This document shows, one piece after another, positions 52,264 through 59,060 of a stretch of DNA of 61,848 bases (positions are counted from its first letter, which is position 1; each line of letters opens with the position of its first letter). The stretch comes from Bacteroidaceae bacterium (GTDB taxonomy: Bacteria > Bacteroidota > Bacteroidia > Bacteroidales > Bacteroidaceae): contig JAEEZX010000023.1 in NCBI GenBank assembly GCA_016292045.1, forward strand, positions 1 through 61,848. Direction: 5' to 3'. Position numbers and translations under genes: made by a program. The notes below the pieces were generated by a model. It did no database searches. It worked only from the letters and a program-made list of their open reading frames with translations, and was not told the origin of the DNA.

Positions 52264-53025
52264 TCACTCGCCTGGTCCGTCGCTGCTACCACCACCATTG
52301 AGGCTGAAGCTGGCAGTCAGCGTCATAGCTGCGTTCACGGCTACGCTACGGGAAGCACTCGTGTTGCCGTCGCTCCACTGCGAGAAGCTGTAGCCTGCGT
52401 TGGGCTGAGCAGAGATGTTCACACTCGTACCGGGTGCTACGTCAGTGTTGGAACCTGCGCCGTACTCGCCGTCGCCGATCTTCACCTTACCGCCGTTGCC
52501 TGCGCTCACGGTGAGACGTACGGTCTCAGCGCTGCCACTGTTTGAACCGCCGTTTCCTGAATCCGTAGACCCGCTGAACTCGGGGTCTTCCTGACCGTCG
52601 ATAAGAGGACGTGCGTTGAAGACGAACTCCACGGTCTTGGTGTACTCGCCGTCCTTGATGGTTACTGAGCTGTAGTCAGCTGCCACAGTTGCGTAGCGCT
52701 TGCCGACGATGAGCGACATGAGGTTGGGGTACTGATGCTGGGCCTTGAGAGTCTTGATGAACTTCTCCAGCTGTGCCTTGTCGGCAGCGTCAGCATCGGC
52801 TGCCTTGGCCAGCTTCACCCATGCATGAACGCCCATGCAGAGAGCACCGAAGCGGTTGTTGTTCTTGATCTGGTTGTTGTCGAAGTCCTTGCCCGTGCGA
52901 GGATTGCGGAGCGTCACTGCGTAAGTCTTGCCAGTGAGTCGGTCCACCTTAACGTAGGTGCGGGAGGTCTTGTCGGCGCGACCGTGCATGCCGTCGTTGA
53001 GCCACATCATATCAATCTTTGCCAT
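52264..53025 (-). CDS. Protein with divergent InlB-type repeat, no signal peptide
   Basis: 253 residues. Residues 1-140 form an unrecognised domain beginning MAKIDMMWLNDGMHGRADKTSRTYVKVDR. After a Ser/Gly/Asn-rich linker (about 150-166), residues 167-240 form one divergent InlB B-repeat-like unit (VRLTVSAGNGGKVKIG...GTSVNISAQPNAGYSFSQWSDG...LTASF), normally a secreted adhesin module. Yet no signal peptide or lipobox is present, and the N-terminus is typical of a cytosolic protein. Either the repeat was captured by a cytosolic gene or export uses another route. Confidence 0.75.
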   Translation of the reverse strand: MAKIDMMWLNDGMHGRADKTSRTYVKVDRLTGKTYAVTLRNPRTGKDFDNNQIKNNNRFGALCMGVHAWVKLAKAADADAADKAQLEKFIKTLKAQHQYPNLMSLIVGKRYATVAADYSSVTIKDGEYTKTVEFVFNARPLIDGQEDPEFSGSTDSGNGGSNSGSAETVRLTVSAGNGGKVKIGDGEYGAGSNTDVAPGTSVNISAQPNAGYSFSQWSDGNTSASRSVAVNAAMTLTASFSLNGGGSSDGPGE

Positions 53026-53040
53026 AGTAGTTAGTTTTTA

Positions 53041-53122
53041 AAGAGACCCCTCCCCGTGCCCTCCCAAGGGAGGGTGAGTCATTGTTTTTATTTCCTCCCC
53101 CCCTTGGGGGACTGAGGGGGGG
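53041..53122. repeat. GC-rich inverted repeats (CCCTCCC/GGGAGGG)
   Basis: Two small palindromic blocks: CCCTCCC-AA-GGGAGGG at 53059-53074, and a C7-TT-G5 block near 53097-53110 followed by a G7 run. They lie just upstream of the InlB-repeat gene, in an otherwise AT-rich region. Confidence 0.7.
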
Positions 53123-53194
53123 CGGTTCGTTCTTCACTTTCGCCTGCGGCCTCGCACACGCACTGCAGGCGCTGCGCAGGGGAATTATCAATTG

Positions 53195-53281
53195 TCAACA
53201 TTGCGATTAAGCAAGAGCGGTCACAAACTCGTTTGATGACAGCCGAGCGTGAGCAATGTCTATGGAACGAAGTTTCATGAA
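53195..53281 (-). repeat. 87-bp palindromic repeat, copy 2
   Basis: Exact reverse complement of 37769-37855. Degenerate heptamers lie on both sides (AATTATC, AATTGTC before; ACTATCA, ATTCTCA after), as in copy 1. No coding potential. Confidence 0.9.
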
Positions 53282-54310
53282 CTATCAATTCTCAATTTGA
53301 CACCGCAAAGGTACGACAGCGGCATTGCGGTTCTCGAATGTTTCGCAAACTTTTCGCAAACTTTTCGCGGTGTGATTTTGTGACCTGTGATTTTGTGACA
53401 ATAAGCACCTTCCCATGTGCAGAGAGGCTGCATTATAAGGGTTATTATTATATATAATAATAAAATTCTACTCTAACTATTTTTCCCATTTTCCCCAATA
53501 GGTAGAAATCCTTAATGTCACACTGTCACGTGTCACAATGTCCCAAACTGCAAATCTGCACCGACACACAGTCATAATCAACAATTATGGAAATAGATGA
53601 AAAAATATTGCGTATATTTGTCGCGAAAATGATGAAAATAAAGGCTAGATACTCATATAAATCATGAAAAACAGCACACTCAGAAACGTAGAAATATTAC
53701 AGGGGGGGGCTTTGTCATCTTTCCTGTAGAGCTGTTTTCTTTTCTCTCTTTTCATTTCTTTTGATGTCAAAGATGTCAAAGTTCGGCATTTCTCGAACAC
53801 GAATCACACAAATTATCACGAATGCTTAATGTCTTGAAAAAAAACCAGAAAAACCCTGCTAACGCAGAAAAGCTTGCTTATTCTGCTGAAGCGCGTAGAA
53901 TGTCTATGGAAACATCCATGAGGCAATTTTATGCTAAAAGGCGATTTTTGAGAGGCATGAGGGCAGCTCGGGAGAGCCGGAGAAGACTTTCGTGGACATC
54001 TGAGAGCTTGTTCTCAAGGGGGCACGAGAGACTATCTCCGAGAAGAGCACAGCTCTTGCCATCATGACGACATTTTCCTTAATTTGGTTTTTTTTTAGTT
54101 TTTTTCCTCGATAGAGGTGGTTTTTGTTGTTTTTTTCTTCATAGCACTAGGACGTTTTTTCCGTGTTTTCAGTGATTTCAGTGTGAAATATGAGTAGAAA
54201 ATCAAACAAATTCAAAAACATTTTGTAAATTTGGAGCGAAATACTGTAATTATAATACCGTTAGAACACCCGAAACAGCATATATTAAACGAAAACTAAA
54301 ACGAAAACTA
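53282..54310. other. Long AT-rich spacer with short direct repeats and a G8 tract
   Basis: No supported gene in about 1 kb. Seen: TTCGCAAACTT twice at about 53340-53362; CTGTGATTTTGTGAC-type units twice at about 53370-53400; several GTCAC/GTGTCAC motifs at 53518-53545; a TATATTTG -7-like box at 53613-53620; and a run of eight G at 53702-53709 inside a short frame that opens at 53664. The 81-codon frame at 53822 is very basic and low-complexity and is not accepted as a gene. Confidence 0.5.
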
Positions 54311-54397
54311 ATTGTCAATTGTCGATTATCAATTATCAATTAAAGAAATATGGCAAAAAAGAACAAAAACAGCCGCTATTCAAAATATTATTTGTAA
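54311..54397 (+). repeat. Leader repeat 1: heptamers plus short hsdM-like start
   Basis: Four heptamers (ATTGTCA, ATTGTCG, ATTATCA, ATTATCA), then ATTAAAGAAATATGGCAAA, opening a 15-codon frame (MAKKNKNSRYSKYYL). It resembles the leader before the Fic gene at 55867-55953 at roughly 85% of positions over about 58 bases by eye. A TAAATTTG box at 54395-54402 may be the promoter of the ATPase gene. Confidence 0.65.
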
Positions 54398-54435
54398 ATT
54401 TGTGGCATAAATTCAAAATGTCAGTTTGAAAATTA

Positions 54436-55710
54436 ATGAACAAGGCGGTTTTAAAACAGATATTGGCATCCAATCAGAAGGATGTAGAGAACTATCAGGT
54501 AGTACCTCGTGAGTTACCTTCTGACGAGTTCGAAAGGCGTGTGTTCATAGGCGTTCGCAGAGCAGGCAAATCATTCATGCTCTATCAGAAGATGCAACAG
54601 ATGCTTGCCGAAGGACGCGGTTGGGACGGTATGCTCTATCTTAATTTTGAGGATGACCGTTTGGCTGATTTCACTGCCGAGGACTTTGAGCTGATTCTGG
54701 AGTGTCATGCCGAGATGTACGACCAGCGTCCCATGCTCTTCCTTGACGAGGTGCAGAACATCGACGGCTGGGAGAAGTTTGCGCGTCGTATGGCTGATGC
54801 AAAGTATCGGGTCTGGATTACCGGTAGCAACGCCAAGATGTTGTCATCAGAGATTATGACCACCCTTGGAGGCCGTTACCTTACCACTGAAGTCTATCCA
54901 TATAGCTTCCAGGAGTTCCTTCGTGTCAATGAAGTGCCCTTCGATGAACATGCCCTGTTGGCCACCGAATCACGCGCCAAGATGTTGCGCGCGTGGAGTG
55001 AGTACCTGCATTGGGGAGGACTGCCGGAGTCTGTTGGTCTCAGCGTAAAGCGTGACTACCTGACCAGTACCCTCCAGAAGATATATCTGGGCGATATTGT
55101 CAGCCGCAATAAAATTTCCAATGCCAACCTCCTGCGTCTGCTACTTAAGAAGCTGGCCGAGAGCGTCAAGCAGCCCGTTTCCTACAACCGGCTCTCTAAC
55201 GTTCTGTCATCGGTGAGCGGAAAGATTACCATGCCCACCGTCAGCAAGTACATCGAGTATAGCGAGGACGCATGGCTACTCCTGCGTCTGCGCAACGTAT
55301 CTGCCGCCTTTGCCGACAAGGAGACTTTGTGCAAATACTACTTTGTAGACAACGGCGTACTCAACCTCTTCCTGCTTGATGGCGACACTTCGCTCCTTGA
55401 AAACCTCACCGCCCTGACCATGTTCCGCAAGTATGGTCACGACAAGGATAACGAGCGTGTGTTCTTCTACAACGACAAGGTCGAGGTGGATTTCTATGTC
55501 CCGGAAGATAAGTTGGCCGTACAGGCATCCTATAGCATCGCTCAGGCAGAATCCGCTTTTGACCGTGAACTTGATGCCCTGAAAAAATTGCCAAAGGTTT
55601 TGCCTTGCGACCGTCGCGTCATCCTGACCTACGATGAGTCGGACACTATCACCGATGAGTTTGGCACTATTGAGGTTATGCCACTTTGGAAGTGGATACT
55701 ATGTACATGA
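54436..55710 (+). CDS. AAA_14/DUF4143 ATPase
   Basis: 424 residues. Walker A GVRRAGKS (39-46), Walker B LFLDEVQNID (101-110), and the ITGSNAKMLSSEI sensor segment define the AAA_14 domain; the C-terminal half (from about 200, with IYLGDIVSRNKI and DFYVPEDKLAVQASYSI) is DUF4143, which has a PD-(D/E)xK-like nuclease fold. Such proteins are abundant and variable in Bacteroidetes; their role is uncertain, with defence or toxin-like functions proposed. It is flanked by a leader and a trailer that both recur around the Fic gene, suggesting cassette-like exchange. Confidence 0.9.
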   Translation: MNKAVLKQILASNQKDVENYQVVPRELPSDEFERRVFIGVRRAGKSFMLYQKMQQMLAEGRGWDGMLYLNFEDDRLADFTAEDFELILECHAEMYDQRPMLFLDEVQNIDGWEKFARRMADAKYRVWITGSNAKMLSSEIMTTLGGRYLTTEVYPYSFQEFLRVNEVPFDEHALLATESRAKMLRAWSEYLHWGGLPESVGLSVKRDYLTSTLQKIYLGDIVSRNKISNANLLRLLLKKLAESVKQPVSYNRLSNVLSSVSGKITMPTVSKYIEYSEDAWLLLRLRNVSAAFADKETLCKYYFVDNGVLNLFLLDGDTSLLENLTALTMFRKYGHDKDNERVFFYNDKVEVDFYVPEDKLAVQASYSIAQAESAFDRELDALKKLPKVLPCDRRVILTYDESDTITDEFGTIEVMPLWKWILCT

Positions 55711-55742
55711 AGAAAAATATAATTCGCACAAATCGCCGTGAG

Positions 55743-55838
55743 GCGCCGCGAAAATTGTGTTTTTCTGCACGCTATGGCGTGCTAACTTAAACAAACAAAC
55801 CCAAGCTCGCCAGCCGAGACGGTCCGCGAGCTTTTTAA
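55743..55838 (+). repeat. Trailer repeat 1 with hairpin and terminator
   Basis: The first 70 bases are identical to 57120-57189. It contains a perfect hairpin GCACGC-TATG-GCGTGC (55767-55782) and then AAGCTCGC...GCGAGCTTTTT (55803-55836), a rho-independent terminator whose loop differs between copies. It also encodes the same short peptide end (KLCFSARYGVLT) in both copies. Confidence 0.9.
55803..55836 (+). terminator. Terminator within trailer 1
   Basis: AAGCTCGC/GCGAGCTT 8-bp stem followed by T-run, after the ATPase gene. Confidence 0.75.
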
Positions 55839-55866
55839 AGAGAACAAGAAAGAAAACAAAACATAA

Positions 55867-55905
55867 ATTATCAATTGTCAATTGTCAATTATCAATTAAA
55901 TAAAT
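55867..55905. repeat. Leader repeat 2 (heptamers ATTRTCA)
   Basis: ATTATCA, ATTGTCA, ATTGTCA, ATTATCA, then ATTAAATAAAT. Nearly the same as leader 1 upstream of the ATPase gene. Confidence 0.8.
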
Positions 55906-55953
55906 ATGGCAAATAAAGAAAATACCACCTCGATAGGTTTTATTATAAAATAA
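55906..55953 (+). pseudogene. Remnant of a type I modification gene start (hsdM-like)
   Basis: A 15-codon frame, MANKENTTSIGFIIK and stop. HsdM proteins of Bacteroidetes commonly begin MA-x-K-E-N-x-T-x-IGFE-x-x-IW, so this looks like the first dozen codons followed by a deletion. The match is short, hence tentative. The Fic gene starts ten bases downstream; the fragment could also act as a small leader peptide for it. Confidence 0.4.
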
Positions 55954-55963
55954 CGAACGAGAT

Positions 55964-56995
55964 ATGTATATACCACCATTTACAGTAAGTGCTGATGCCA
56001 TTAATTTGATAGCTGAGATATCAGGTCAGATAGAGCGTTACGCCATTCGTTTGGAACAGGAGGACGGTTTGAGATTGCGTATAGCAAATCGTATTAAGAC
56101 CATTCACTCATCGCTTGCCATAGAAGGCAATACGTTGAGTGAAGATGAAGTGCGCGACATCATCGATGGCAAGACAGTCGTTGCCCCTATCAAGCAGATT
56201 CAAGAGGTGAAGAATGCCATAGCCACCTACGAACTATATCCATCGCTGAACCCCTACAACGTGAAAGATCTGCTGAAGGCACATAGCGTGATGATGCAGG
56301 CTTTGGTTGACGATGCAGGTCACTTCCGACGTTCTGGTGTGGGCGTCTTCTCTGAAAGCGGACTCGTCCACATGGCTCCACCAGCAGAACGGGTGCCAGG
56401 ACTGATAGACGATTTGTTTGCGTGGCTGAAATCATCGAAAGACCATCTGTTGATTCGTTCGTGTGTGTTCCACTACGAATTCGAGTTCATCCATCCATTC
56501 ATAGATGGCAATGGAAGAACTGGACGCTTGTGGCAATCACTAATACTTGGCAAACTGCATCCGTTGTTTGAGCACCTGCCAGTAGAGAATATGATCTATG
56601 CTAATCAACAAGCATATTATAATGCCATCACGGCCAGCACCAAAGCAGGGCAGTCGGGCCCATTCATCGACTTTATGCTGAAAGAGATATATAAGACACT
56701 GAAGGAACATCAGGGAGATGAGTTGCCAACAAATGATGTAAGTCCTATCGACAGACAATTCGGTATAAAATTCGGTGAAGAGTTCGGTATAAAGTATGGT
56801 ATAAAGTTCGGTATAAACGACAAACAACTACTTCTCCTAATTGACAGCAATCCTACAATTACAGCCTATGATGCTGCGGAACGAATGGAAATCAGCCTTC
56901 GTGGGGCAGAAAAAATATTTAAAAAACTAAGGGATTCTGGAGTTATAAGTAGGCAAGGTAGTAAAAAGAGTGGTTCTTGGATCATTAACAAATAG
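55964..56995 (+). CDS. Fic family protein with N-terminal inhibitory helix and C-terminal winged helix
   Basis: 343 residues. The Fic core carries HPFIDGNGRTGR (177-188), the full catalytic signature for AMP transfer from ATP to a target hydroxyl. SSLAIEGN (49-56) matches the class II autoinhibitory motif (S/T)xxxE(G/N), with E54 expected to block ATP gamma-phosphate. Residues about 266-286 are short FGIK-type repeats, and the last 60 residues look like a winged helix (YDAAERMEISLRGAEKIFKKL). Fic proteins of this type can be toxins or regulators. No separate antitoxin gene is next to it, fitting built-in inhibition. Confidence 0.92.
   Translation: MYIPPFTVSADAINLIAEISGQIERYAIRLEQEDGLRLRIANRIKTIHSSLAIEGNTLSEDEVRDIIDGKTVVAPIKQIQEVKNAIATYELYPSLNPYNVKDLLKAHSVMMQALVDDAGHFRRSGVGVFSESGLVHMAPPAERVPGLIDDLFAWLKSSKDHLLIRSCVFHYEFEFIHPFIDGNGRTGRLWQSLILGKLHPLFEHLPVENMIYANQQAYYNAITASTKAGQSGPFIDFMLKEIYKTLKEHQGDELPTNDVSPIDRQFGIKFGEEFGIKYGIKFGINDKQLLLLIDSNPTITAYDAAERMEISLRGAEKIFKKLRDSGVISRQGSKKSGSWIINK
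56759..56818. repeat. Imperfect in-frame repeats in fic (TTCGGTATAAA)
   Basis: Four to five copies of a 12-15 base unit TTCGGTATAAA(A/G), encoding FGIK/FGEE/YGIK/FGIN. All keep the frame; they sit in the linker between the Fic core and the winged helix. Confidence 0.85.
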
Positions 56996-57002
56996 CAACA
57001 TC

Positions 57003-57167
57003 ATGAATACCAATCACCATACAGAAGAAAGCTATGAGAACACACTGATAGCGTTATTCCAAGACTTGGGATATGCGTATGAGTGTGGATATGACGTATA
57101 TGCCCACAGAAGAGGAATTGCGCCGCGAAAATTGTGTTTTTCTGCACGCTATGGCGTGCTAACTTAA
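57003..57167 (+). pseudogene. Remnant of hsdR 5' end joined to the trailer repeat
   Basis: 54 codons from the ATG at 57003. The first ~37 residues (MNTNHHTEESYENTLIALFQ, then DLGYAYECGYDVY) match the start of type I restriction HsdR proteins (T-E-x-x-x-E-x-x-L-I-x-x-L-x-x-x-G-Y). The frame then runs directly into the 70-bp trailer repeat and stops after KLCFSARYGVLT. About 900 residues of a normal HsdR are missing, so this is a deletion remnant. It starts seven bases after the fic stop. Confidence 0.6.
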
Positions 57168-57215
57168 ACAAACAAACCCAAGCTCGCCACCTGTGAAGGC
57201 CGCGAGCTTTTTAAA
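57120..57215 (+). repeat. Trailer repeat 2 with hairpin and terminator
   Basis: 57120-57189 is identical to 55743-55812. The terminator stem AAGCTCGC/GCGAGCTT (57180-57209) is conserved but its loop differs (ACCTGTGAAGGCC-type instead of AGCCGAGACGGTCC-type). Confidence 0.9.
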
Positions 57216-57235
57216 AGAAACGAAAGGAAAACCAA

Positions 57236-57364
57236 AATAAACAGTAAACGGTAAACAGTAAACGGTAAACAATAAACAATAAACCGTAAACTCTAAACTT
57301 TCCACTGCCTCTAAACTCTAAACTCTAAAGAGCAACCTCATTTATCATTTGTCATTTATCATTT
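57236..57364. repeat. Heptamer arrays (xxTAAAC, CTCTAAA, ATTTATC)
   Basis: Three arrays in sequence: nine units of the form xxTAAAC at 57236-57298 (AG, GG, AA, CG and TC variants), three CTCTAAA at 57309-57329, and three and a half ATTTATC/ATTTGTC at 57340-57364. Every unit is 7 bp. Confidence 0.9.
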
Positions 57365-57392
57365 AGGGCTTCGCCCGCTGCCCGCTTACCTC

Positions 57393-57425
57393 TTCGCTCT
57401 TCCTTCGTTCTTCCTTCGCTCTTCC
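57393..57425. repeat. 11-bp tandem repeat (TTCGCTCTTCC x3)
   Basis: Three units, the middle one reading TTCGTTCTTCC. Confidence 0.85.
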
Positions 57426-57513
57426 TTCGACGTTCTCTCGTAGTTCTCTCGAATGTCGTCCAGTATTATTTCATTATTTATGCAGTATTTTCGCACTATA
57501 TGTGCAGTCTTCC

Positions 57514-57573
57514 ACTGGACATATACTGGACATATACTGGACATATACTGGACATATACTGGACATATACTGA
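57514..57573. repeat. 11-bp tandem repeat (ACTGGACATAT x5)
   Basis: Five perfect units and a partial sixth. Period 11 is close to one helical turn. No gene overlaps it. Confidence 0.92.
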
Positions 57574-57636
57574 ACTTTGGTCGAGAGAACTTGCCTGGAA
57601 CTTGCTTGGAAGAGGCTAGGAAAGAGCTGTAATCTC

Positions 57637-57740
57637 AATGGTCAATGGTGAATGGTCAATGATTCCCTTGTTGGAGTGCAGAGCAACAAATTTTAGAGTG
57701 CAAACGATAAAAAGCCTTCAATAAACAATAACCAATAACC
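57637..57740. repeat. Heptamer arrays (AATGGTC; AATAACC)
   Basis: Four AATGGTC-type units at 57637-57664 and three AATAAAC/AATAACC units at 57720-57740, with unrelated AT-rich sequence between. Confidence 0.8.
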
Positions 57741-57763
57741 TTTACTATTTTGAGAAAAAAGTG

Positions 57764-57772
57764 TATCTTTGC
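57764..57772 (+). promoter_or_regulatory. -7 element for the broken toxin-like gene
   Basis: TATCTTTGC, 10 bases before the ATG at 57783. Confidence 0.5.
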
Positions 57773-57782
57773 ATTATATAAA

Positions 57783-58270
57783 ATGACAGCGATAGAAGAT
57801 GAAGTCTTCGGTCAGCGTTTGCTTATTAGTGTAAACGCTGACAAAAGGGAGTTAAGAAGTAATATCCGTGCGGCACGTGCTATTCTTCATTCTTTCTCTG
57901 ATGTTACAATTATCATCAACGCACACACATTCTCTTTTGGTATAAAAATCCTGAATATACAAATTCCGGTCAGTTGGGCGACCGCAAAGGTATAATGGGG
58001 GAGAAGGGTGTTACGGCTGGATTTAAATCAGCAAAGAAACAAGGCTGCAAGATTGTTGTGATAGATCTTGACGAACACCTTTTTCAAGTAAGGTCTTTTG
58101 AGTTGTCTAAATACATTTCTCGTCGCAAAGCTGATTTTGCAAGCGGAATGATTATGGCATGCTATGTTGTACATGGCTGCGAAGCCGTTGTTGTAAATGC
58201 TGCTATGCAATCACGTCGAGAAATAATGTTAGTTATTGAACAGCTAAATTCAGGGACTTCGTTGGTATAA
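57783..58270 (+). pseudogene. Frameshifted CdiA-CT/PBECR-type nuclease domain protein
   Basis: Two frames join into one protein. The first (from 57783) gives QRLLISVNADKRELRSNIRAARAILHSF and INAHTFSFGIK; shifting frame at the A5 run 57944-57948 continues NPEYTNSGQLGDRKGIMGEKGVTAGFKSAKKQGCKIVVIDLD and on to 58270. The combined order matches the barnase/EndoU/colicin-like nuclease domains found at C-termini of contact-dependent toxins and phage head proteins (KNPEY...DRK...GFK-x-A-x-x-QGC). It is short and lacks a delivery domain. The frameshift probably inactivates it unless slippage or an assembly error explains it. Confidence 0.65.
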
Positions 58271-58818
58271 AAACGAAAGCGGCAGGTACCCGACCCGCGG
58301 CTTTGTAAATAAGGAACGGTTGCGGAGCTTGATGTCATCGCGCCTATATTCAACTCTCATTCGTACTGCAAAGGTACAACTTTTTTATTATTAGCAAATT
58401 TTTCTGCATAAATCTGCCTCATTTTTTGCAAAAAACAGTTCAACGATGGAGCATTTATGTTATTTTACGTCTTTTGCAACTATCAAAACCTCATATAGGC
58501 AAGGACTTGGCAAGGAGTTGGCAAACCCTTCGTTCGCTCAACCAAGCTGTTTGGGCTTGCCAAAGCCTTGCTAACAGTATGGGAAGGACGTTCCAAGGTC
58601 GTAGGAAGGTCGTTCCGCCGTCGTTAGTATATCATAGCAAGGGCGTAGCGCAGGCTCGTTGTGGAACGGTGTTTTTATGAACGTATGTTCGTGGGACAAG
58701 GAATATAGGTTGGGGGAAAGGGCATTCTTATGGCGCAAAAAAGTGAGGGAAAGGCAATTGAATTGAAATTTTTCGTCAGATTTTTCGCTTTTTCACACGA
58801 TTATTAGATTATTCTTTG
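58271..58818. other. Spacer without a supported gene
   Basis: About 550 bases. It contains a GC-rich block of TTGGCAAGG/GGCTTGCC-type inverted segments at about 58499-58580 and AT-rich sequence on both sides. The 84-codon frame at 58426 lacks a family signal and is taken as a chance frame over these repeats. Confidence 0.45.
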
Positions 58819-58827
58819 TATCTTTGC
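58819..58827 (+). promoter_or_regulatory. -7 element for the HTH-PAPS reductase operon
   Basis: TATCTTTGC, 27 bases before the ATG at 58855; it excludes the longer frame opening at 58816. Confidence 0.6.
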
Positions 58828-58854
58828 CTCATTATTTACCAACTAATTGTCAAG

Positions 58855-59058
58855 ATGGATAAAGACATTAACCGGATCAAAGTGGTTTTGGCCGAGAAGA
58901 AGCGGACCAACAAATGGCTGGCTGAGCAGTTGGGGAAGGATCCTGCAACTGTTTCCAAGTGGTGTACCAACGCTTGTCAACCTCCGATGGAGACGTATAT
59001 AAAGATTGCGAAGCTACTAGATGTGGAATTAGCAGAATTAGTTAAGATTGAAAAATAG
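58855..59058 (+). CDS. XRE/Cro-type HTH regulator
   Basis: 67 residues from the ATG at 58855. RIKVVLAEKKRTNKWLAEQLGKDPATVSKWCTN is a classic Cro/C1 helix-turn-helix (recognition helix about 25-33), followed by PPMETYIKIAKLLDVELAELV. It is an almost bare DNA-binding domain, as in controller proteins of restriction loci. It starts the operon; the next gene begins two bases after its stop, so it probably controls the following defence-like genes. Confidence 0.92.
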   Translation: MDKDINRIKVVLAEKKRTNKWLAEQLGKDPATVSKWCTNACQPPMETYIKIAKLLDVELAELVKIEK

Positions 59059-59060
59059 GA

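Noticed and set aside
53822..54067. 81-codon frame rich in Arg and Ser
   Set aside because: It has no promoter, no recognised domain and a random-like basic composition in a repeat-rich spacer.
57236..57740. Repeat cluster as a CRISPR array
   Set aside because: Units are 7 or 11 bp and contiguous with no unique spacers, and no cas genes are present.
58426..58680. 84-codon frame before the HTH gene
   Set aside because: It covers inverted TTGGCAAGG-type repeats and lacks any family or promoter support.
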